DNA of 64,000 nucleotides from Gloeocapsopsis sp. IPPAS B-1203 (GCF_002749975.1 NZ_PEIG01000002.1:372001-436000), one strand, 5' to 3'; shown: positions 46,301 through 56,175, counted from the stretch's first letter. The notes: a model not told the origin generated them from the sequence alone. Translations and numbers: made by a program.

Positions 46301-46908
46301 ACGGTCACACCGATCATTTATGGTCAGTGACCTTCAGCCGCGATCGCAAAACATTATTTAGTGCTAGTACCGACTCTACAATCCGGTTGTGGGAGGTGGA
46401 AACGGGACAGTGTTACCAAATTATTAAAGATGGTAATAAAGCTGTTTACTGTATTGCCTTGAGTCCAGACGAACAAACCATCGCTAGTGGTAGTGCTGAT
46501 GCCACAATCCGATTATGGAATCTTACAACAGGAAAGTGTCGCAAACTACAAGGACATAAAGGTTTTGTGTTTACTCTTGCTTTTAGCCGTGATGGGAAAA
46601 TGCTAGCAAGTGGTAGTGCTGATCAATCGGTAAAGCTTTGGAATGTTGAGACTGGGGAATTGCAAACTTGTGTCGGACATACACATCAAGTTTGTGCGAT
46701 CGCCTTTAATAATGATAACCAGATCGTCGCCAGCGGCAGTGGAGCGCAAGATCAAACGGTAAGATTATGGGATGTGAAAACAGGAAAATGCTTGAAAATC
46801 CTGCGGGCAAAAAGACTTTATGAAGGTATGAATATTACCGGAGTAACAGGATTAACTCAAGCGCAAAAAGCCGTACTGCGATCGCTTGGAGCAATTGAAG
46901 AAAATTAA
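43357..46908 (+). CDS. STAND NTPase: NB-ARC with 14 WD40 repeats
   Basis: The protein is 1183 aa. The N-terminal 100 residues form an HTH-like effector/adaptor domain ([35 protein letters not shown]) seen in vWA-MoxR-associated proteins. NB-ARC follows with P-loop GMGGIGKT at 130-137, Walker [10 protein letters not shown] and the sensor LILTSREKP, then a winged helix. From about residue 555 come fourteen WD40 repeats of 40-45 residues (each xxVAFSxDGxxLASGSxDxTIKLWD), i.e. two seven-bladed propellers. Such proteins oligomerise after ligand sensing. Roles range from signalling to phage defence; none is shown here. Its stop overlaps the ggt-remnant stop on the other strand. Confidence 0.88.
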   Translation: MSTLKASQRGLVRIKQARKEKGWAVDDFHWLESASQVLEVTWSEQGFLAEGVSEGTWKRFLAGKLPINAEAFKAYCQILELDWSEVVERTGQQDWGEAPEVENFHGRSDEINILRQWVIQDKCRLVALLGMGGIGKTALSAKLAVQLENEFEFIIWRSLRNAPLVEDILAELIQFLSEQHETKLPNYLDAKISQLIKYLRAARCLLILDNAESILRSGESLGDSFAARTGAYREGYAGYGQLLQRIGETSHNSCLILTSREKPQGFVALEGESPVRCLYLTGLPSAVGQAIFQTKGSFIGSEAQWQALISHYGGNPLALKIVAAAIRDFFDSNILQFLDFMKNGSFIFDDIRDLLERQFQRLTKVEQEIMYWLAINREPVTFAELQDDFISGLPPSEILQAIASLQRRSLIEKSGATFTQQPVVMEYVTTRLIEQICVEITSGELTLFKSHALVKAQAKDYVRDTQINLILQPVVDGLLVTLHSFKSIENRLIQLSQIHGQSSLETGYIGGNILNLLCHLKVDFSGYDFSHLTVWQAYLQGINLHNINFAFSDLSKSVFTETLGNILDAAFSYDGELLATCDVDEKVRVWQAQTGKLLALCEGHTNWVRTVAFSRDGKIASGSTDQTVRFWDVTTGQCQKTCTEHTHEIYSISFNINGQILASGSGDRTIKLWDVTTGECIKTLTGHTDCVRSVAFSHDGKILASGSADNTIKIWDIATGKCIKTLTEHTDWIRSIAFNNHGILASCSTDSLVKLWDIKTGRCCQTFTGHTHGVYAVAFSPDSQILASGSGDKTVKLWDVNTGSCIKTLPEHTHQICAVAFSPQGTMLVSVSLDQTARLWNWTTGQCLRTLQGHTDWAFPVVFAPQCQADQEEFLASGSADKTIRLWNVSRGEEMKTLAGHIGQVWSLAFNHDGSAIASGSTDSTIRLWNISTGQSKILHGHTDWVRIVAFSQDGQILASGSADRTIKLWDANTGKCINTLHGHTDHLWSVTFSRDRKTLFSASTDSTIRLWEVETGQCYQIIKDGNKAVYCIALSPDEQTIASGSADATIRLWNLTTGKCRKLQGHKGFVFTLAFSRDGKMLASGSADQSVKLWNVETGELQTCVGHTHQVCAIAFNNDNQIVASGSGAQDQTVRLWDVKTGKCLKILRAKRLYEGMNITGVTGLTQAQKAVLRSLGAIEEN

Positions 46909-46975
46909 ATTTGGGCGATCGCGCCATTTCTGCGTTCATCACCTGCACCCGAAATCACACCTTCAGATGTTTCCA
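46904..46975 (-). pseudogene. Remnant of the 3' end of a second ggt gene (left island boundary)
   Basis: Read on the minus strand this 72-bp piece encodes ETSEGVISGAGDERRNGAIA plus Q-I and a stop: exactly the last 22 residues of the intact gamma-glutamyltransferase ending at 58118. The nucleotide match to 58117-58188 is 68 of 72, and all four differences are synonymous third positions (GTG/GTT, GGT/GGA, CGC/CGA, GGC/GGT). Upstream of it the match stops abruptly and ABC-transporter sequence begins. It marks the left edge of the 11.1-kb siderophore island. Confidence 0.9.
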
Positions 46976-48884
46976 AGCAAATCTTGTAATTGTTCAAATG
47001 TACCTTGTGCGTTCACTCGACCGTCTTGAAGAACGATAATACGATCGGCATAGCGTAGAACCCAAGAGCGATGAGAAACCACAAGACAAGTTGGCATCCA
47101 ATTCATGGTATTCATGTCCTTTTGACTTGAAGCATTTCTGGCGGCGAATAGACGCAACATAGTATTCGTTCTGTATTCACATCCAGAGCACTCGACAAAT
47201 CGTCGAAGACTAACAATTCAGGTTGACGCACAAACATGCGAGCCGCTGCTGCACGCTGTAACTGTCCACCAGAGAGCCGAACTCCTCTAGAACCCACCAC
47301 TGTTTCTAGCCCCTCAGGCATAGCTGCGATATCCTGTTCAAATACTGCCATTGCGATCGCCTTTTTCAATTCAATCTCGTGGCGATCGAGACCGAGTAGA
47401 ATATTATCCAGCAGAGAAGCACTAAACAGTTTCGGAGTTTGCGGAGTATAAGCGCTACGAGGAGGAACGAAGAAGTTAGCTGGATCATTGACCCTGTTAC
47501 CATTCCAGTAAATTTCTCCAGCTTGCATCGGCAACAAACCCAGCAACACTCGCAGTAGCGTTGTTTTACCCGAACCGATAGATCCAGTAATAACGGTCAA
47601 ACTGCCCCGCACAAGCTTCAGGTTTACGTTTGTAATCCCCCGATTTGTGTTGGGATAATGATAGGTCAGGTTATCGGTGGTTAACTCTTGTAAGCAGGTG
47701 CTTTGATTCCAACGCGGTTGGTCTATTGGTGGTAGTTTTTGTTGATTACCAAGCAAGTCGTTCAGGTAGAGTGGATGATAGGCAACCAGAGCAGAAACTG
47801 AGCTACTACTACTTTGCTTCCCTGCCAATCCACTAGAGGACAACGCGGCTAAACGCTCAAAGGAAACCTGGCTCTGCTTCGACAACGCCATAAATTCACT
47901 CAAGGCTTGAAAAGCGTAAATTACAAAAGGGAGATAGTAGACGAACAACGCAAAATCACCCAACATTAACGTACCAACCTCTGTTTGCATTGATGTCGCA
48001 ACCAGAAGTAAAATTATTCCTATCCCAATACTCGCCAAACTCCTAAAAATAGAATTCAACAGGGCAGTGAATAACTGATCCTTTAGCATCATTTGACGAC
48101 GTTGGGCGTTAATCTGTCGGAAATAGGCGAGTACATCTTTTTGTCCCCCTGCTATCTTAATCGCTTGAGTCGAACTGAACATTTCACCAACAAACCCTGT
48201 CACCTGTTGGGTCGCTTGGCGGCTCGCTTGCCGATATCGTTTGATTCGGGTTTCTGCTTTCTGGACAACTGCCACCATGACCACTAGAGGTAGGAAAACA
48301 AAGAGCGTAATCTGCGCATTGATGCTTAGTAAGATAGCAAGACAGAACAAGGCATAAAGCTTTTCTCCGATGAGTTGTGAGGTCTGGGAAATATTGTTTT
48401 GGATCTGCTCAGCATCATCGCGAAAGTAACTAATCAGTTCACCTGGCGATACAGTCTTGCCAGCCTCTCCGGATATCGTCAAAGGATGAGCAGCAGGGCG
48501 AGAGAGTAAGCATTCTAAAAGGTTGCGCCGGATCAATGAACTCATTGCAAAACGGTGTTGAGTTTGAGGTACCCAGGCGGCAAAATAGAGGATGACCCGC
48601 CCCAACTCAGTTGCTAATAACAGCGCGATCATTGCCCAAATAGAAATGCTGAGTTGTTCAGACTGGGTTAATGTGTTGAAAAATTCACGGATAATCAAGC
48701 CTGGTACCACAGACAGGCTCAGGCTCAGAACCCATAAGAAGCAGCCAATCAGGTACAGTTTCGGTTGATAGAGAAGTAAACGCCACAGTAATTTCCAGAC
48801 AGATACTTCTGTTGTTTTGATTGTTGTCATCAAGTTCTTGTTTGTTAACTTGCTTCTTGCCAAAGAGGAACCAGGAGAGAGCAT
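46963..48884 (-). pseudogene. Fused ABC transporter (TMD-NBD), frameshifted and truncated
   Basis: The first frame (48884-47112) has six membrane helices, Walker A GSIGSGKTT, signature LSGGQLQ and Walker B LLVFDDLSSALD, then leaves the frame at VNTERIL. Adding one base near 47160 restores the chain into LRLFAARNASSQ, the H-loop LVVSHR and ADRIIVLQDGRVNAQGT. The last three codons and stop fall in ggt-derived DNA, so the natural C-terminus is lost. Start 48884 lies 6 bp after the next ABC gene with GGAG upstream, so the two form a heterodimer operon. Deletion or sequence error cannot be told apart. Confidence 0.8.
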
Positions 48885-48890
48885 CTTCGC

Positions 48891-50645
48891 TTACTCCAAT
48901 TCAGTTGTTGAACCAGTCTTTAACAACTGAGCAAAACGAGAAGCAGGGTTCTTAGCTAAGTTCTCGCGCATGCCATATTCGATTGTCCTGCCATTGTCCA
49001 AAATCATGATTTGATCGGCTCGTTGTACTGTTCCTAAGCGGTGAGCGATAATGATCCCAGTACGTCCCTTCAGTAACCTATCTACTGCACATTCAATTAA
49101 GTTTTCAGTTGTCGAATCGAGTCGGGAAGAAGCTTCATCAAGAATCACTAAACCTGGGTCTTTGAGAAAAACACGAGCAAAGGCAAGCAATTGTGCTTGA
49201 CCCGCAGAGAGTCCACCACTATCAGATCCCAACTGCGTATCCAAGCCGTCTGGCAACGAGTAGAGCCATTGAGAGAGTCCTAACATTTCCAGGACGTTGA
49301 GAATCCGTGCCTCACCAATCTTGGAGTTGAAAAAGGTTAAGTTGTTGCGAACTGTAGTCTGAAACAGTTGTACATCCTGAGTGACCATTCCCAACCGTTG
49401 TGACAAATTCTGCAAGGGCGTCTGGTCGATCGCTACACCACCGAGGCGGATTTTTCCACTATAGGGATCGTAGAGCCGCAACAACAAACGCGCTAGGGTT
49501 GTCTTGCCACTTCCTGTGCGTCCCAGAATTCCCAAGGTTTGACCAGCAGGGAGATAAAAGGAGATGTTTTGTAATTGCGGAGTTCCTTTCCCCCTTTCCT
49601 CATAACTAAACCAAACATTTTCAAACGTGACTGAAAGTGGACTGTTAGGTAGTGGTTTATCTCCACCGGAAATCAGTTGGGATTGAAGTTGGAAGAGTTC
49701 TTTAATGCGAAGAATACTAGCTTCGGCTTGCTGGAGGTCTTCTAATTCTTCTCGAATTCGTTCGATCGGCGGGCTGAGAAGATTGGCGTAATGAAAGATG
49801 ACGTATACTGTACCAATCGAAATCGCTGCTTGGCTCCAGAGATAGGCACCGACTCCTAGTGCGATCGCATCTCCCATGGCAACAAGACCAATTGAGGTTC
49901 CGAAGATGGCAGCACCCGCTAAGCGAGCGCGGTGATAGATGGGCAACCAGTGTTGCAGGATACGGTAAAAGCGATGCATGACATAGGCGATCGCGTCATT
50001 CGCTCGCAGATCTTCAGTGCCACCTAGATGTTCGCCTAAAAAGCCGAAAAACTCTGCATGGATTTGGCGTAGGTCTGCCCAATAAGGAACAGCATAGGCG
50101 CTTACCCGCATTAAGACAATGAGTGCCGTTAGGGCGTATAGAGTCATGCTAAAACCCGCGAGCCAATTTTCCCAGAAAAGAGCAACCAGCACGCCAAACA
50201 GCAGAATCGTATTGCCTAATACGTCGATGGTAAATTGAGAGAAGAACCTCGAAAGGGCGTTTACATCCCCGTCAATTCGCTCCACTAATTCACCTGGAGT
50301 AATGGATTTGTGGAAGGATAAATCGAGTTCGAGGCAGTGTTCGGCTAGGTCAGCCCGCAGTTCATTGGTAGCAGTCCAAGCGACATTTTCACCGAAGTAG
50401 GTCGCCGCAACAGCTAAGCCCTGAATCATCAACGCGACGAGAATAAACAAGAAAGCTGCTACAAATAAGGTTGACTGAGAACCACCCGCAGTCGCTGTGT
50501 CAACGAAGTAGCCGAGAATTTGAGGGTTGAAGACTTGCAACCCAATGCTGCCGAGTAAGGTGATAACGAGCCAAGCGACGCGACCTTTCTGGGGTTTGAG
50601 ATAATTCGCTAGAAGATAACCATACTTTTTGAGAGGGATGTTCAT
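48891..50645 (-). CDS. Fused ABC transporter (TMD-NBD), partner subunit
   Basis: The 584 aa are an exporter-fold half transporter: six membrane helices in residues about 25-320, then an NBD with Walker A GRTGSGKTT, Q-loop TQDVQLF, Walker B LVILDEASSRLD and H-loop IIAHRLG. The signature reads LSAGQAQ instead of LSGGQ. Together with the following subunit it forms a heterodimer. With a TonB receptor, binding protein and AraC regulator close by, it may import a ferric siderophore in the way of YbtPQ, or export one (inference). ATG 50645 is preferred over TTG 50666. Confidence 0.85.
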   Translation of the reverse strand: MNIPLKKYGYLLANYLKPQKGRVAWLVITLLGSIGLQVFNPQILGYFVDTATAGGSQSTLFVAAFLFILVALMIQGLAVAATYFGENVAWTATNELRADLAEHCLELDLSFHKSITPGELVERIDGDVNALSRFFSQFTIDVLGNTILLFGVLVALFWENWLAGFSMTLYALTALIVLMRVSAYAVPYWADLRQIHAEFFGFLGEHLGGTEDLRANDAIAYVMHRFYRILQHWLPIYHRARLAGAAIFGTSIGLVAMGDAIALGVGAYLWSQAAISIGTVYVIFHYANLLSPPIERIREELEDLQQAEASILRIKELFQLQSQLISGGDKPLPNSPLSVTFENVWFSYEERGKGTPQLQNISFYLPAGQTLGILGRTGSGKTTLARLLLRLYDPYSGKIRLGGVAIDQTPLQNLSQRLGMVTQDVQLFQTTVRNNLTFFNSKIGEARILNVLEMLGLSQWLYSLPDGLDTQLGSDSGGLSAGQAQLLAFARVFLKDPGLVILDEASSRLDSTTENLIECAVDRLLKGRTGIIIAHRLGTVQRADQIMILDNGRTIEYGMRENLAKNPASRFAQLLKTGSTTELE

Positions 50646-50791
50646 GGCTGAGATAGTATTCGCCAAATTAGAACGGGGCTACTTTTGCACAACCGGATTT
50701 CCAAACGAATAGGATTTGTTTTCAGATTTCAGTTGTCCTCATTGCAGGATGTAGAATAAAAGCCTATAACTCTTTGAACCTCTCAACGCTT

Positions 50792-51397
50792 ATGGCACCT
50801 CAGGTTTTAGCGCATCCCTTACCAACAGAACAGCGTGTGACCTTAGAAGGCGTAAGCTGGCAGCAATACGAGATTTTGTTAGCAACATTGGGCAATGACT
50901 TTCCTAATTTGCGCCTGAGTTATTTGGAAGGAGTTCTGGAAATTATGTCAACATCTCCAGAACACGAGGAGATTAAGACAACGATCGGATTGTTCATAGA
51001 AGCCTATTTTCAAGAGACTCGCACTCGGTTTCATGGCATGGGTTCGGCAACGTTTCGCAAGGCGGCTAAGCAACGCGGATTGGAACCGGATGAGTGTTAT
51101 TGTCTGGAGCATAAAAAAGAGTTTCCTGATATTGCGATCGAAGTTGTGCTGAGTAGCGGAACGGTTGATAAGCTAGAGATTTACCGTGGCTTGCAGGTTG
51201 TTGAAGTGTGGTTCTGGGAAAATGGAGCCTTTCAGATTTATCATTTACGTGCTGACAATTACGAACAAGTTGTAAGCAGTGAGTTGTTGCCAAAGCTAGA
51301 TGTGGAGTTGTTTGCTAGATATGTCAGACCTGAGGAGCAATTTGATGCAGTGATGGAATTCCGCAATGTGATTCGTCAACAGCAGGAAGGTAGATAA
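50792..51397 (+). CDS. Uma2-family PD-(D/E)XK nuclease-fold protein
   Basis: The roughly 201 aa carry the Uma2 core: RLSYLEGVLEIMSTSPEHE, then FPDIAIEVVLSSGTVDKLEIY and VVEVWFWENG, holding the acidic residues and lysine of the restriction-endonuclease-like fold. Uma2 genes are very numerous in cyanobacteria, often near mobile DNA; function unproven. The ATG at 50792 is chosen over a TTG at 50774. It is divergent from the ABC pair. Confidence 0.85.
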   Translation: MAPQVLAHPLPTEQRVTLEGVSWQQYEILLATLGNDFPNLRLSYLEGVLEIMSTSPEHEEIKTTIGLFIEAYFQETRTRFHGMGSATFRKAAKQRGLEPDECYCLEHKKEFPDIAIEVVLSSGTVDKLEIYRGLQVVEVWFWENGAFQIYHLRADNYEQVVSSELLPKLDVELFARYVRPEEQFDAVMEFRNVIRQQQEGR

Positions 51398-51493
51398 GCT
51401 GAATACGGGGCAGAGAAGACAACGGTTTAACCTCGCTGCGCCTGCTTTAAGCTAATCTGAAGAAGTAGCTATGGCATACCTATCAGTTCTCAT

Positions 51494-51712
51494 ATGACAC
51501 AAATACAGGCCAACGATTATCCCTTTGTTAAAGAGTTTGTAACTGATGAGAATGGTCAAGTCCATAAGGTTGTTTTGCAAATTGAAGACTATCAACGTTT
51601 ACTCGAAGCTCTTGAAGATGAAGGCTTGTATCGAGCAATGCAAGATGTTAAGCATGAAGTTCCACTCAGTCTGAATGCTGCCCTGCAAGACCTTGATGGC
51701 AATGAAGGTTGA
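51494..51712 (+). CDS. Antitoxin-like protein of a RelE-type pair
   Basis: The 72 aa are acidic. The core VHKVVLQIEDYQRLLEALEDEGLYRAMQD resembles Phd/RelB-type antitoxins, whose C-terminal helix wraps the toxin. Its stop overlaps the toxin start by 11 bp, a typical antitoxin-first arrangement. Confidence 0.7.
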   Translation: MTQIQANDYPFVKEFVTDENGQVHKVVLQIEDYQRLLEALEDEGLYRAMQDVKHEVPLSLNAALQDLDGNEG

Positions 51713-51971
51713 GTATTTACCAAGTTTCCTAAAGGATTTGAAAGCACTCAAAAGCACGCCTAGCTACTCCGTAATTAGAAATCTAGTCTTCCAAGAGATT
51801 CCAAACTGTTCTAGTTTTGAGAAAATTCGAGGTTTAAAAAAACTAAAAGCATCCGACAGTGCTTACCGCCTACGCATTGGAGATTACCGTATTGGCTTCT
51901 TTTTTGAAAATGATACGATAACGTTTGCTCGTGTCCTGCACCGCAGAGAGATCTATCGGTCCTTCCCATAA
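51702..51971 (+). CDS. RelE/ParE-family toxin
   Basis: About 89 aa from ATG 51702: MKVEYLPSFLKDLKAL, IRGLKKLKASDSAYRLRIGDYRIGFF and VLHRREIYRSF. These are the RelE mRNA-interferase features: basic central strands, YRIG(F) and a C-terminal HRREIY active-site-like segment. It would cleave mRNA at the ribosome when the antitoxin is degraded. The ATG at 51696 is an alternative. Overlaps its antitoxin. Confidence 0.82.
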   Translation: MKVEYLPSFLKDLKALKSTPSYSVIRNLVFQEIPNCSSFEKIRGLKKLKASDSAYRLRIGDYRIGFFFENDTITFARVLHRREIYRSFP

Positions 51972-51993
51972 CAGTTATCTGACAGTCCACAGG

Positions 51994-52377
51994 TTATACT
52001 TTTTCAGTAATAAGCGATGGAATTTTAGCGACCTCTGCGGATTGCAGCACTTCAGGGAACTGCTTCCACGGTATGTTACCGTCTTTACTGGTGAGGTAGA
52101 GTTGACCAAATTGAAGCAGGGCTTCTGCTTCGGTGGAGGGAGCCTTGGTGAAGAGATAAGTGGCTTTGTCTGGAGCGGAGAAGGCTACCGAGCAAGGACT
52201 GGAGCATGTCCACAAACAGCCAACGGGGTGAATCTCTAACTCGTCTTGATGTGACCAATCTTGATGCAGATGAAGCAGCTGATTGAGTAGAACAGCACCT
52301 TCAACTTTCTCGTAATCGATACCATCTGAGTGAACAGAGTTGCAGGATTTACAGACAAATAAGATATGTTTTGACAC
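51994..52377 (-). CDS. DUF1636 metal-binding protein in the siderophore operon
   Basis: The 127 aa have an N-terminal CKSC and a central GCLWTCSSPCSVAF, which together give five cysteines arranged like a thioredoxin-fold ferredoxin. This fits DUF1636 (predicted metal-binding). The start is 5 bp after the siderophore-binding-protein stop, so the two are co-transcribed. A role in iron release or Fe-S handling after siderophore uptake is plausible but inferred. Confidence 0.78.
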   Translation of the reverse strand: MSKHILFVCKSCNSVHSDGIDYEKVEGAVLLNQLLHLHQDWSHQDELEIHPVGCLWTCSSPCSVAFSAPDKATYLFTKAPSTEAEALLQFGQLYLTSKDGNIPWKQFPEVLQSAEVAKIPSLITEKV

Positions 52378-52382
52378 GGATA

Positions 52383-53369
52383 TTACTCCTCTTTTACTAC
52401 TAAATATCTAAACAGGTCATCTAATACGGCATTGGCAGCCAGAATACTATCGCCAATCCAGTAACTTGGTACTTCGTAAACCTTGCCTTGTTGAACAACC
52501 TTTAATTGCGACCAGAGAGGGTCGGCTTTCAGCTTTTCTAGCGTGGTATTTACCTGTTGAGCAATTTCAGCGTTGTATCCATACGTCCACAAAAACATCA
52601 CATCTGCATCAAGGTCACGAATACGTTCTTTACTAAGTTGCTGCTGACCATCCCACTCTCTATCTTGAGCAGGTGGACGGGACAATCCGGCATCTTCTAG
52701 AATGCTGCCGCAGAATGAATCCTTGAAATATATCGCGATCGCCTCTGGATAAATACGAACCACTGAAACTTTAATTTGATTCGAGCGATTTTCCCCTGAA
52801 GGGGTTTCATCAATGTTCATTTCAGCTTTAAACTGTGCCAATCTGGTTTCGTAATCAGCCATCAATTGCTGAGCTTGGTCAACTCGTCCCAATGCTTCAG
52901 CTTCCTTGAAAAAGACCTTTTTCCAATCTGAACCAGTTTCCCAACTTGCCAAAACAGTCGGCGCAATTTGGGTGAGTTGGTTGTAGATTGCTTTGTGATA
53001 TGTTGCCAGAATCAAATCGGGGTTTAGGACAGCAATGGTTTCTAAACTGGGATCTACTACTGGTAGTTGTTCGATACCTGTAATGCGTTCTCCAAGCAGA
53101 GACTCGAACCCACCGCGAAAGACACCTGCAACCGGTTTGACTCCCAATGCTATTGTATTGGCTGCATCACCAAGACTAATAACCCGTTGCGGATAGTAGG
53201 GGACACAGGCTTCACCCATCGCATGTTCAACCACTCGACACTGTGATGCATGCATTGAGTTGGTAGAACTTGAAGAGTTATCAAATATAGGCTTGCCACA
53301 CGCTGAGATAATGGCAAATATTACGCCAATCAGAAACAGTAATCTTAAGCGACAAATAATGCTGCTCAC
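52383..53369 (-). CDS. Ferric-siderophore substrate-binding lipoprotein (FecB/FhuD type)
   Basis: The 328 aa start with a lipoprotein signal ending in the lipobox ISAC (Cys24). The mature protein shows YPQRVISLGDAANTIALGV, PVVDPSLETIAVLNPDLILAT, KVSVVRIYPEAIAIYFKDSF and the long helix spanning the two lobes, as in class III binding proteins for Fe-siderophores. No FecCD-type permease is present in the island; the fused ABC pair may serve instead. It lies 14 bp after the receptor. Confidence 0.88.
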   Translation of the reverse strand: MSSIICRLRLLFLIGVIFAIISACGKPIFDNSSSSTNSMHASQCRVVEHAMGEACVPYYPQRVISLGDAANTIALGVKPVAGVFRGGFESLLGERITGIEQLPVVDPSLETIAVLNPDLILATYHKAIYNQLTQIAPTVLASWETGSDWKKVFFKEAEALGRVDQAQQLMADYETRLAQFKAEMNIDETPSGENRSNQIKVSVVRIYPEAIAIYFKDSFCGSILEDAGLSRPPAQDREWDGQQQLSKERIRDLDADVMFLWTYGYNAEIAQQVNTTLEKLKADPLWSQLKVVQQGKVYEVPSYWIGDSILAANAVLDDLFRYLVVKEE

Positions 53370-53383
53370 AAGTGAATCCCGAA

Positions 53384-55932
53384 TTAGAAGGTTACAGACA
53401 CAGAACCAATGACAGTGAATGGATCGCCCGGCTGATTAAAGCCTCTGCTACTTGTGGCGCGATAATAGTCCGTATCAAATAAATTCTTGATGTTGAGTTG
53501 AAGCCTAATATCACTGTCTCCTGCTGAAAAGTTGTACCAAGTTGCCAAATCAACAGTTGCATAACCTGGAAGAAAATAGGTACCATCACTCCCATCGATC
53601 CTGCTAGCAGTGAAGACTCCTGCTCCCAAGCCTAGCCCTTGCAAACTCCCTTGCTGAAATTCATACGTTAGCCAGAGACTGCCTGCATGTTCAGGGGTAT
53701 TAATCGGACGTAGACCTACACGGTCAGGTCTGTTATCTCTAGTAATCCTGGCATCAGTATAAGCATAGGACCCAAGGACGTTGAGTCCCGGTATAATTTC
53801 ACCAATTACATTAAATTCAATACCACGACTGCGTTGTTCCCCAGTTTGAATTTGGAATCCTGGATTGTCTGTATCAGCCGTGAGAACATTCTGTTTTGTT
53901 AGGTCGTAAAGAGCAAGGGTTGCACCTAATCGACCATCTAGAAACTCGGCTTTGGCACCTATCTCAAACTGTTGTCCTGTAGTTTGTTCAAATGGATCGC
54001 CCTCAAAGGTAAGCCCTGCGGAGAAACCAGATACAGGCAGGAACGACTCGCTATAGCTAGCGTATAAGGAGAGTGGCTCAATTAGGCGATAGACAATTCC
54101 CACCCTTGGACTAAACGCAGTATCTTCAACTCTATTATCAAGAACGCCAAACTCATCCCTTGAAATTAGCCGACTATTGACAAAATCTAGCCGCCCTCCC
54201 AAGAGCAGGATGAGATTATCCAACAGCGAAACCTGATCTTGAAGATAAATTCCTACCCAGTTAAGCTCACTTTCAATGTCAAAATCTGTCAAATCAGTGG
54301 TGATTGGAGCACCATAAACGGGGTTAAAATATCAATGGGATCAGCGGGTCCAAACTGACCAGTATAGTCTTCCGTTTCCCATCTCAGATCGAGACCTAGC
54401 AAAAGAGTGTGATTGATCGAACCAGTCGAGAAATTACCAGTGACATCCGTAATTAAATTAAATTGATCTCGTCTGTTTTCTTGATACTGATAGCCTCGCT
54501 CCAATGTTCGGTTGTCATCTAAAACTGTTGTACCGGATATCTCCTCAGTCATAAATTCATTATATTGATAGCGAAACAGATTACGAAGTCGCCAGTTTTC
54601 ACTAAAGTTATGTTCAAATTCATAGCCTGTGAAAACATTCTCGATTCGCCTAAAATCATCCGGTTCTTGCAGAAATCGACTTCTAGGGATCTCTCCAGGT
54701 TGGCTACCAATGATCGGCAGACCTCGATCTAAGGTTCGATCGTCATAGGTATATTCAAGATCAAGGGTGATGCGAGTTTGATCTGAAAACTGATACGTAA
54801 CGACAGGAGCAACGTAGACAGTTTCCCGTTCGACAAAATCTCGAAATGAATCTGCATTGGTGTAAGCTGCATTCAGTCGGTAAAGCAGGCTACCATCCTC
54901 AGTTAAGGGTCCAGAAATGTCTAGTGTTGGGCGATAAAACTCGTAGCTGCCAATTTGCCCTTCAAATGAATAATAAGGCTCATCAAGGGGGCGTTTTGAA
55001 ATTACATTAATAATTCCTCCAGGCTCAACTTGCCCAAACAGAACAGAAGCGGGACCTCGTAAAACTTCGATTTGCTCCACGCCAGCGCTGTCAATGGGAG
55101 CAGTTGCGCTAGTGGAAAATCCGTTCCTGAAGAGATTGTTTTGTGTAAAGCCTCGGATGAAAAAGCTTTGTGTAGCAGCAACATTAGCGTTGTTATTACC
55201 AGGGTTGACACCGCTTACACTCCGTAGCGCATCTTCGAGCGTTGTACTGCCTTGATCTTCAATGATCTGCTGAGGAATCACCTGAATAGATTGGGGAATA
55301 TCACGGATTGGGGTATCCGTTCGAGTTGCCGTACTCGCATTCGGTACGCGGTAGTCTTCTTGTTGTCCCGTTACCACAATTTGAATTGCGTCCTCGTCTG
55401 TTTCTACCACCTCCATTCCAGGCGTAACCGCTAATACTAGCCCTGTTGCTTCCATGCTTAGATTGGCAGTCGGCGGCGCATCCACTCCTGTAATCGCCAC
55501 GCGCACGCGATTCCCTGGTAAACCCGTCACACTCACCAGCCCAATACCCTCGATCGGATTTGCCTGCTGAAACTCATTCCTATCTGGCAACGCCAACACC
55601 GCATTGGGAACATCGACAATTACCGCATTGCCCACCGTTTGAAGTGCTGGGGTTGCGAGTTCCCCTTCAGTCGTTTGCAACACCGCCCGTAAGCCTGCCT
55701 CGCTAGTCTCGACTTGTACCCCAGTAATTTGCACTAGGGAAGCTGAAATTTGAGTGTTCCACTCCTTGACTGTCGTTGCAGGTTGGTCGAATTCACTCAG
55801 TTCAGGAATCGGCTTGTTTGTCCTTTGGTCAGTTGAAACTGTGTCTGCCCATGCCACTGGGATTGCAGACATTGACACGACACCCATTAGGGCACTCGTA
55901 ACCATGAACACCTGTTGCAGTTGATTCAACAT
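53384..55932 (-). pseudogene. TonB-dependent siderophore receptor with AMIN domain, frameshifted
   Basis: An N-terminal signal peptide (FMVTSALMGVVSMSAIPVAWA) is followed by an AMIN domain (ITGVQVETSEAGLRAVLQTT to VTGLPGNRVRVAITG), then the plug (PNASTATRTDTPIRDIPQSI; EVLRGPASVLFGQVEPGGII) and a 22-strand barrel. The frame breaks at about 54320 after ADPIDILTP; adding one base gives VYGAPITTDLTDFDIESE and joins the second part, which runs to the barrel end DPFTVIGSVSVTF. Total about 850 aa, normal for cyanobacterial receptors with AMIN. ATG 55932 is preferred to GTG 55947. Imports ferric siderophores across the outer membrane. Confidence 0.88.
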
Positions 55933-56037
55933 AATTCCACACACCACGCCAAAAAAGGCATCTACCCTCTCATTTGTTGAGACTCATTTTTAACAAAGTA
56001 GATTATCAGGTGTGGCAAACTGAAAATAGTCTCAAAG

Positions 56038-56074
56038 TTGTACCAAACGGAATAAAATTTGTACTAAACGGAAT
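56038..56074 (-). promoter_or_regulatory. Tandem operator-like direct repeat upstream of the TonB receptor operon
   Basis: Two 16-bp copies, TTGTACCAAACGGAAT at 56038-56053 and TTGTACTAAACGGAAT at 56059-56074, match at 15 of 16 bases. Period 21 bp, i.e. two DNA turns on one face. They lie about 105 bp upstream of the receptor start. This is the layout of AraC-family activator sites (PchR boxes). The AraC gene 1 kb away is the obvious candidate protein. Confidence 0.65.
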
Positions 56075-56175
56075 TTTTGAACTGACAGTCTGCGCTTCAC
56101 TAGGCGGCAATAGTGTATACTTCATAACTAATAGCGTCTGTATGCAAGCACTTGTTAGCTGTCAATTCGGGCAGT

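Noticed and set aside
50646-50791. A second copy of the PchR-type operator upstream of the ABC pair (CCAAACGAATAGG)
   Set aside because: Only a partial single match, with a neighbouring CAACCGGAT at 15-bp instead of 21-bp spacing; too weak to claim.
51925-52239. Plus-strand open frame over the DUF1636 gene
   Set aside because: It lies antisense to a well-supported cysteine-rich gene in an operon and has no recognisable domain; treated as a shadow.
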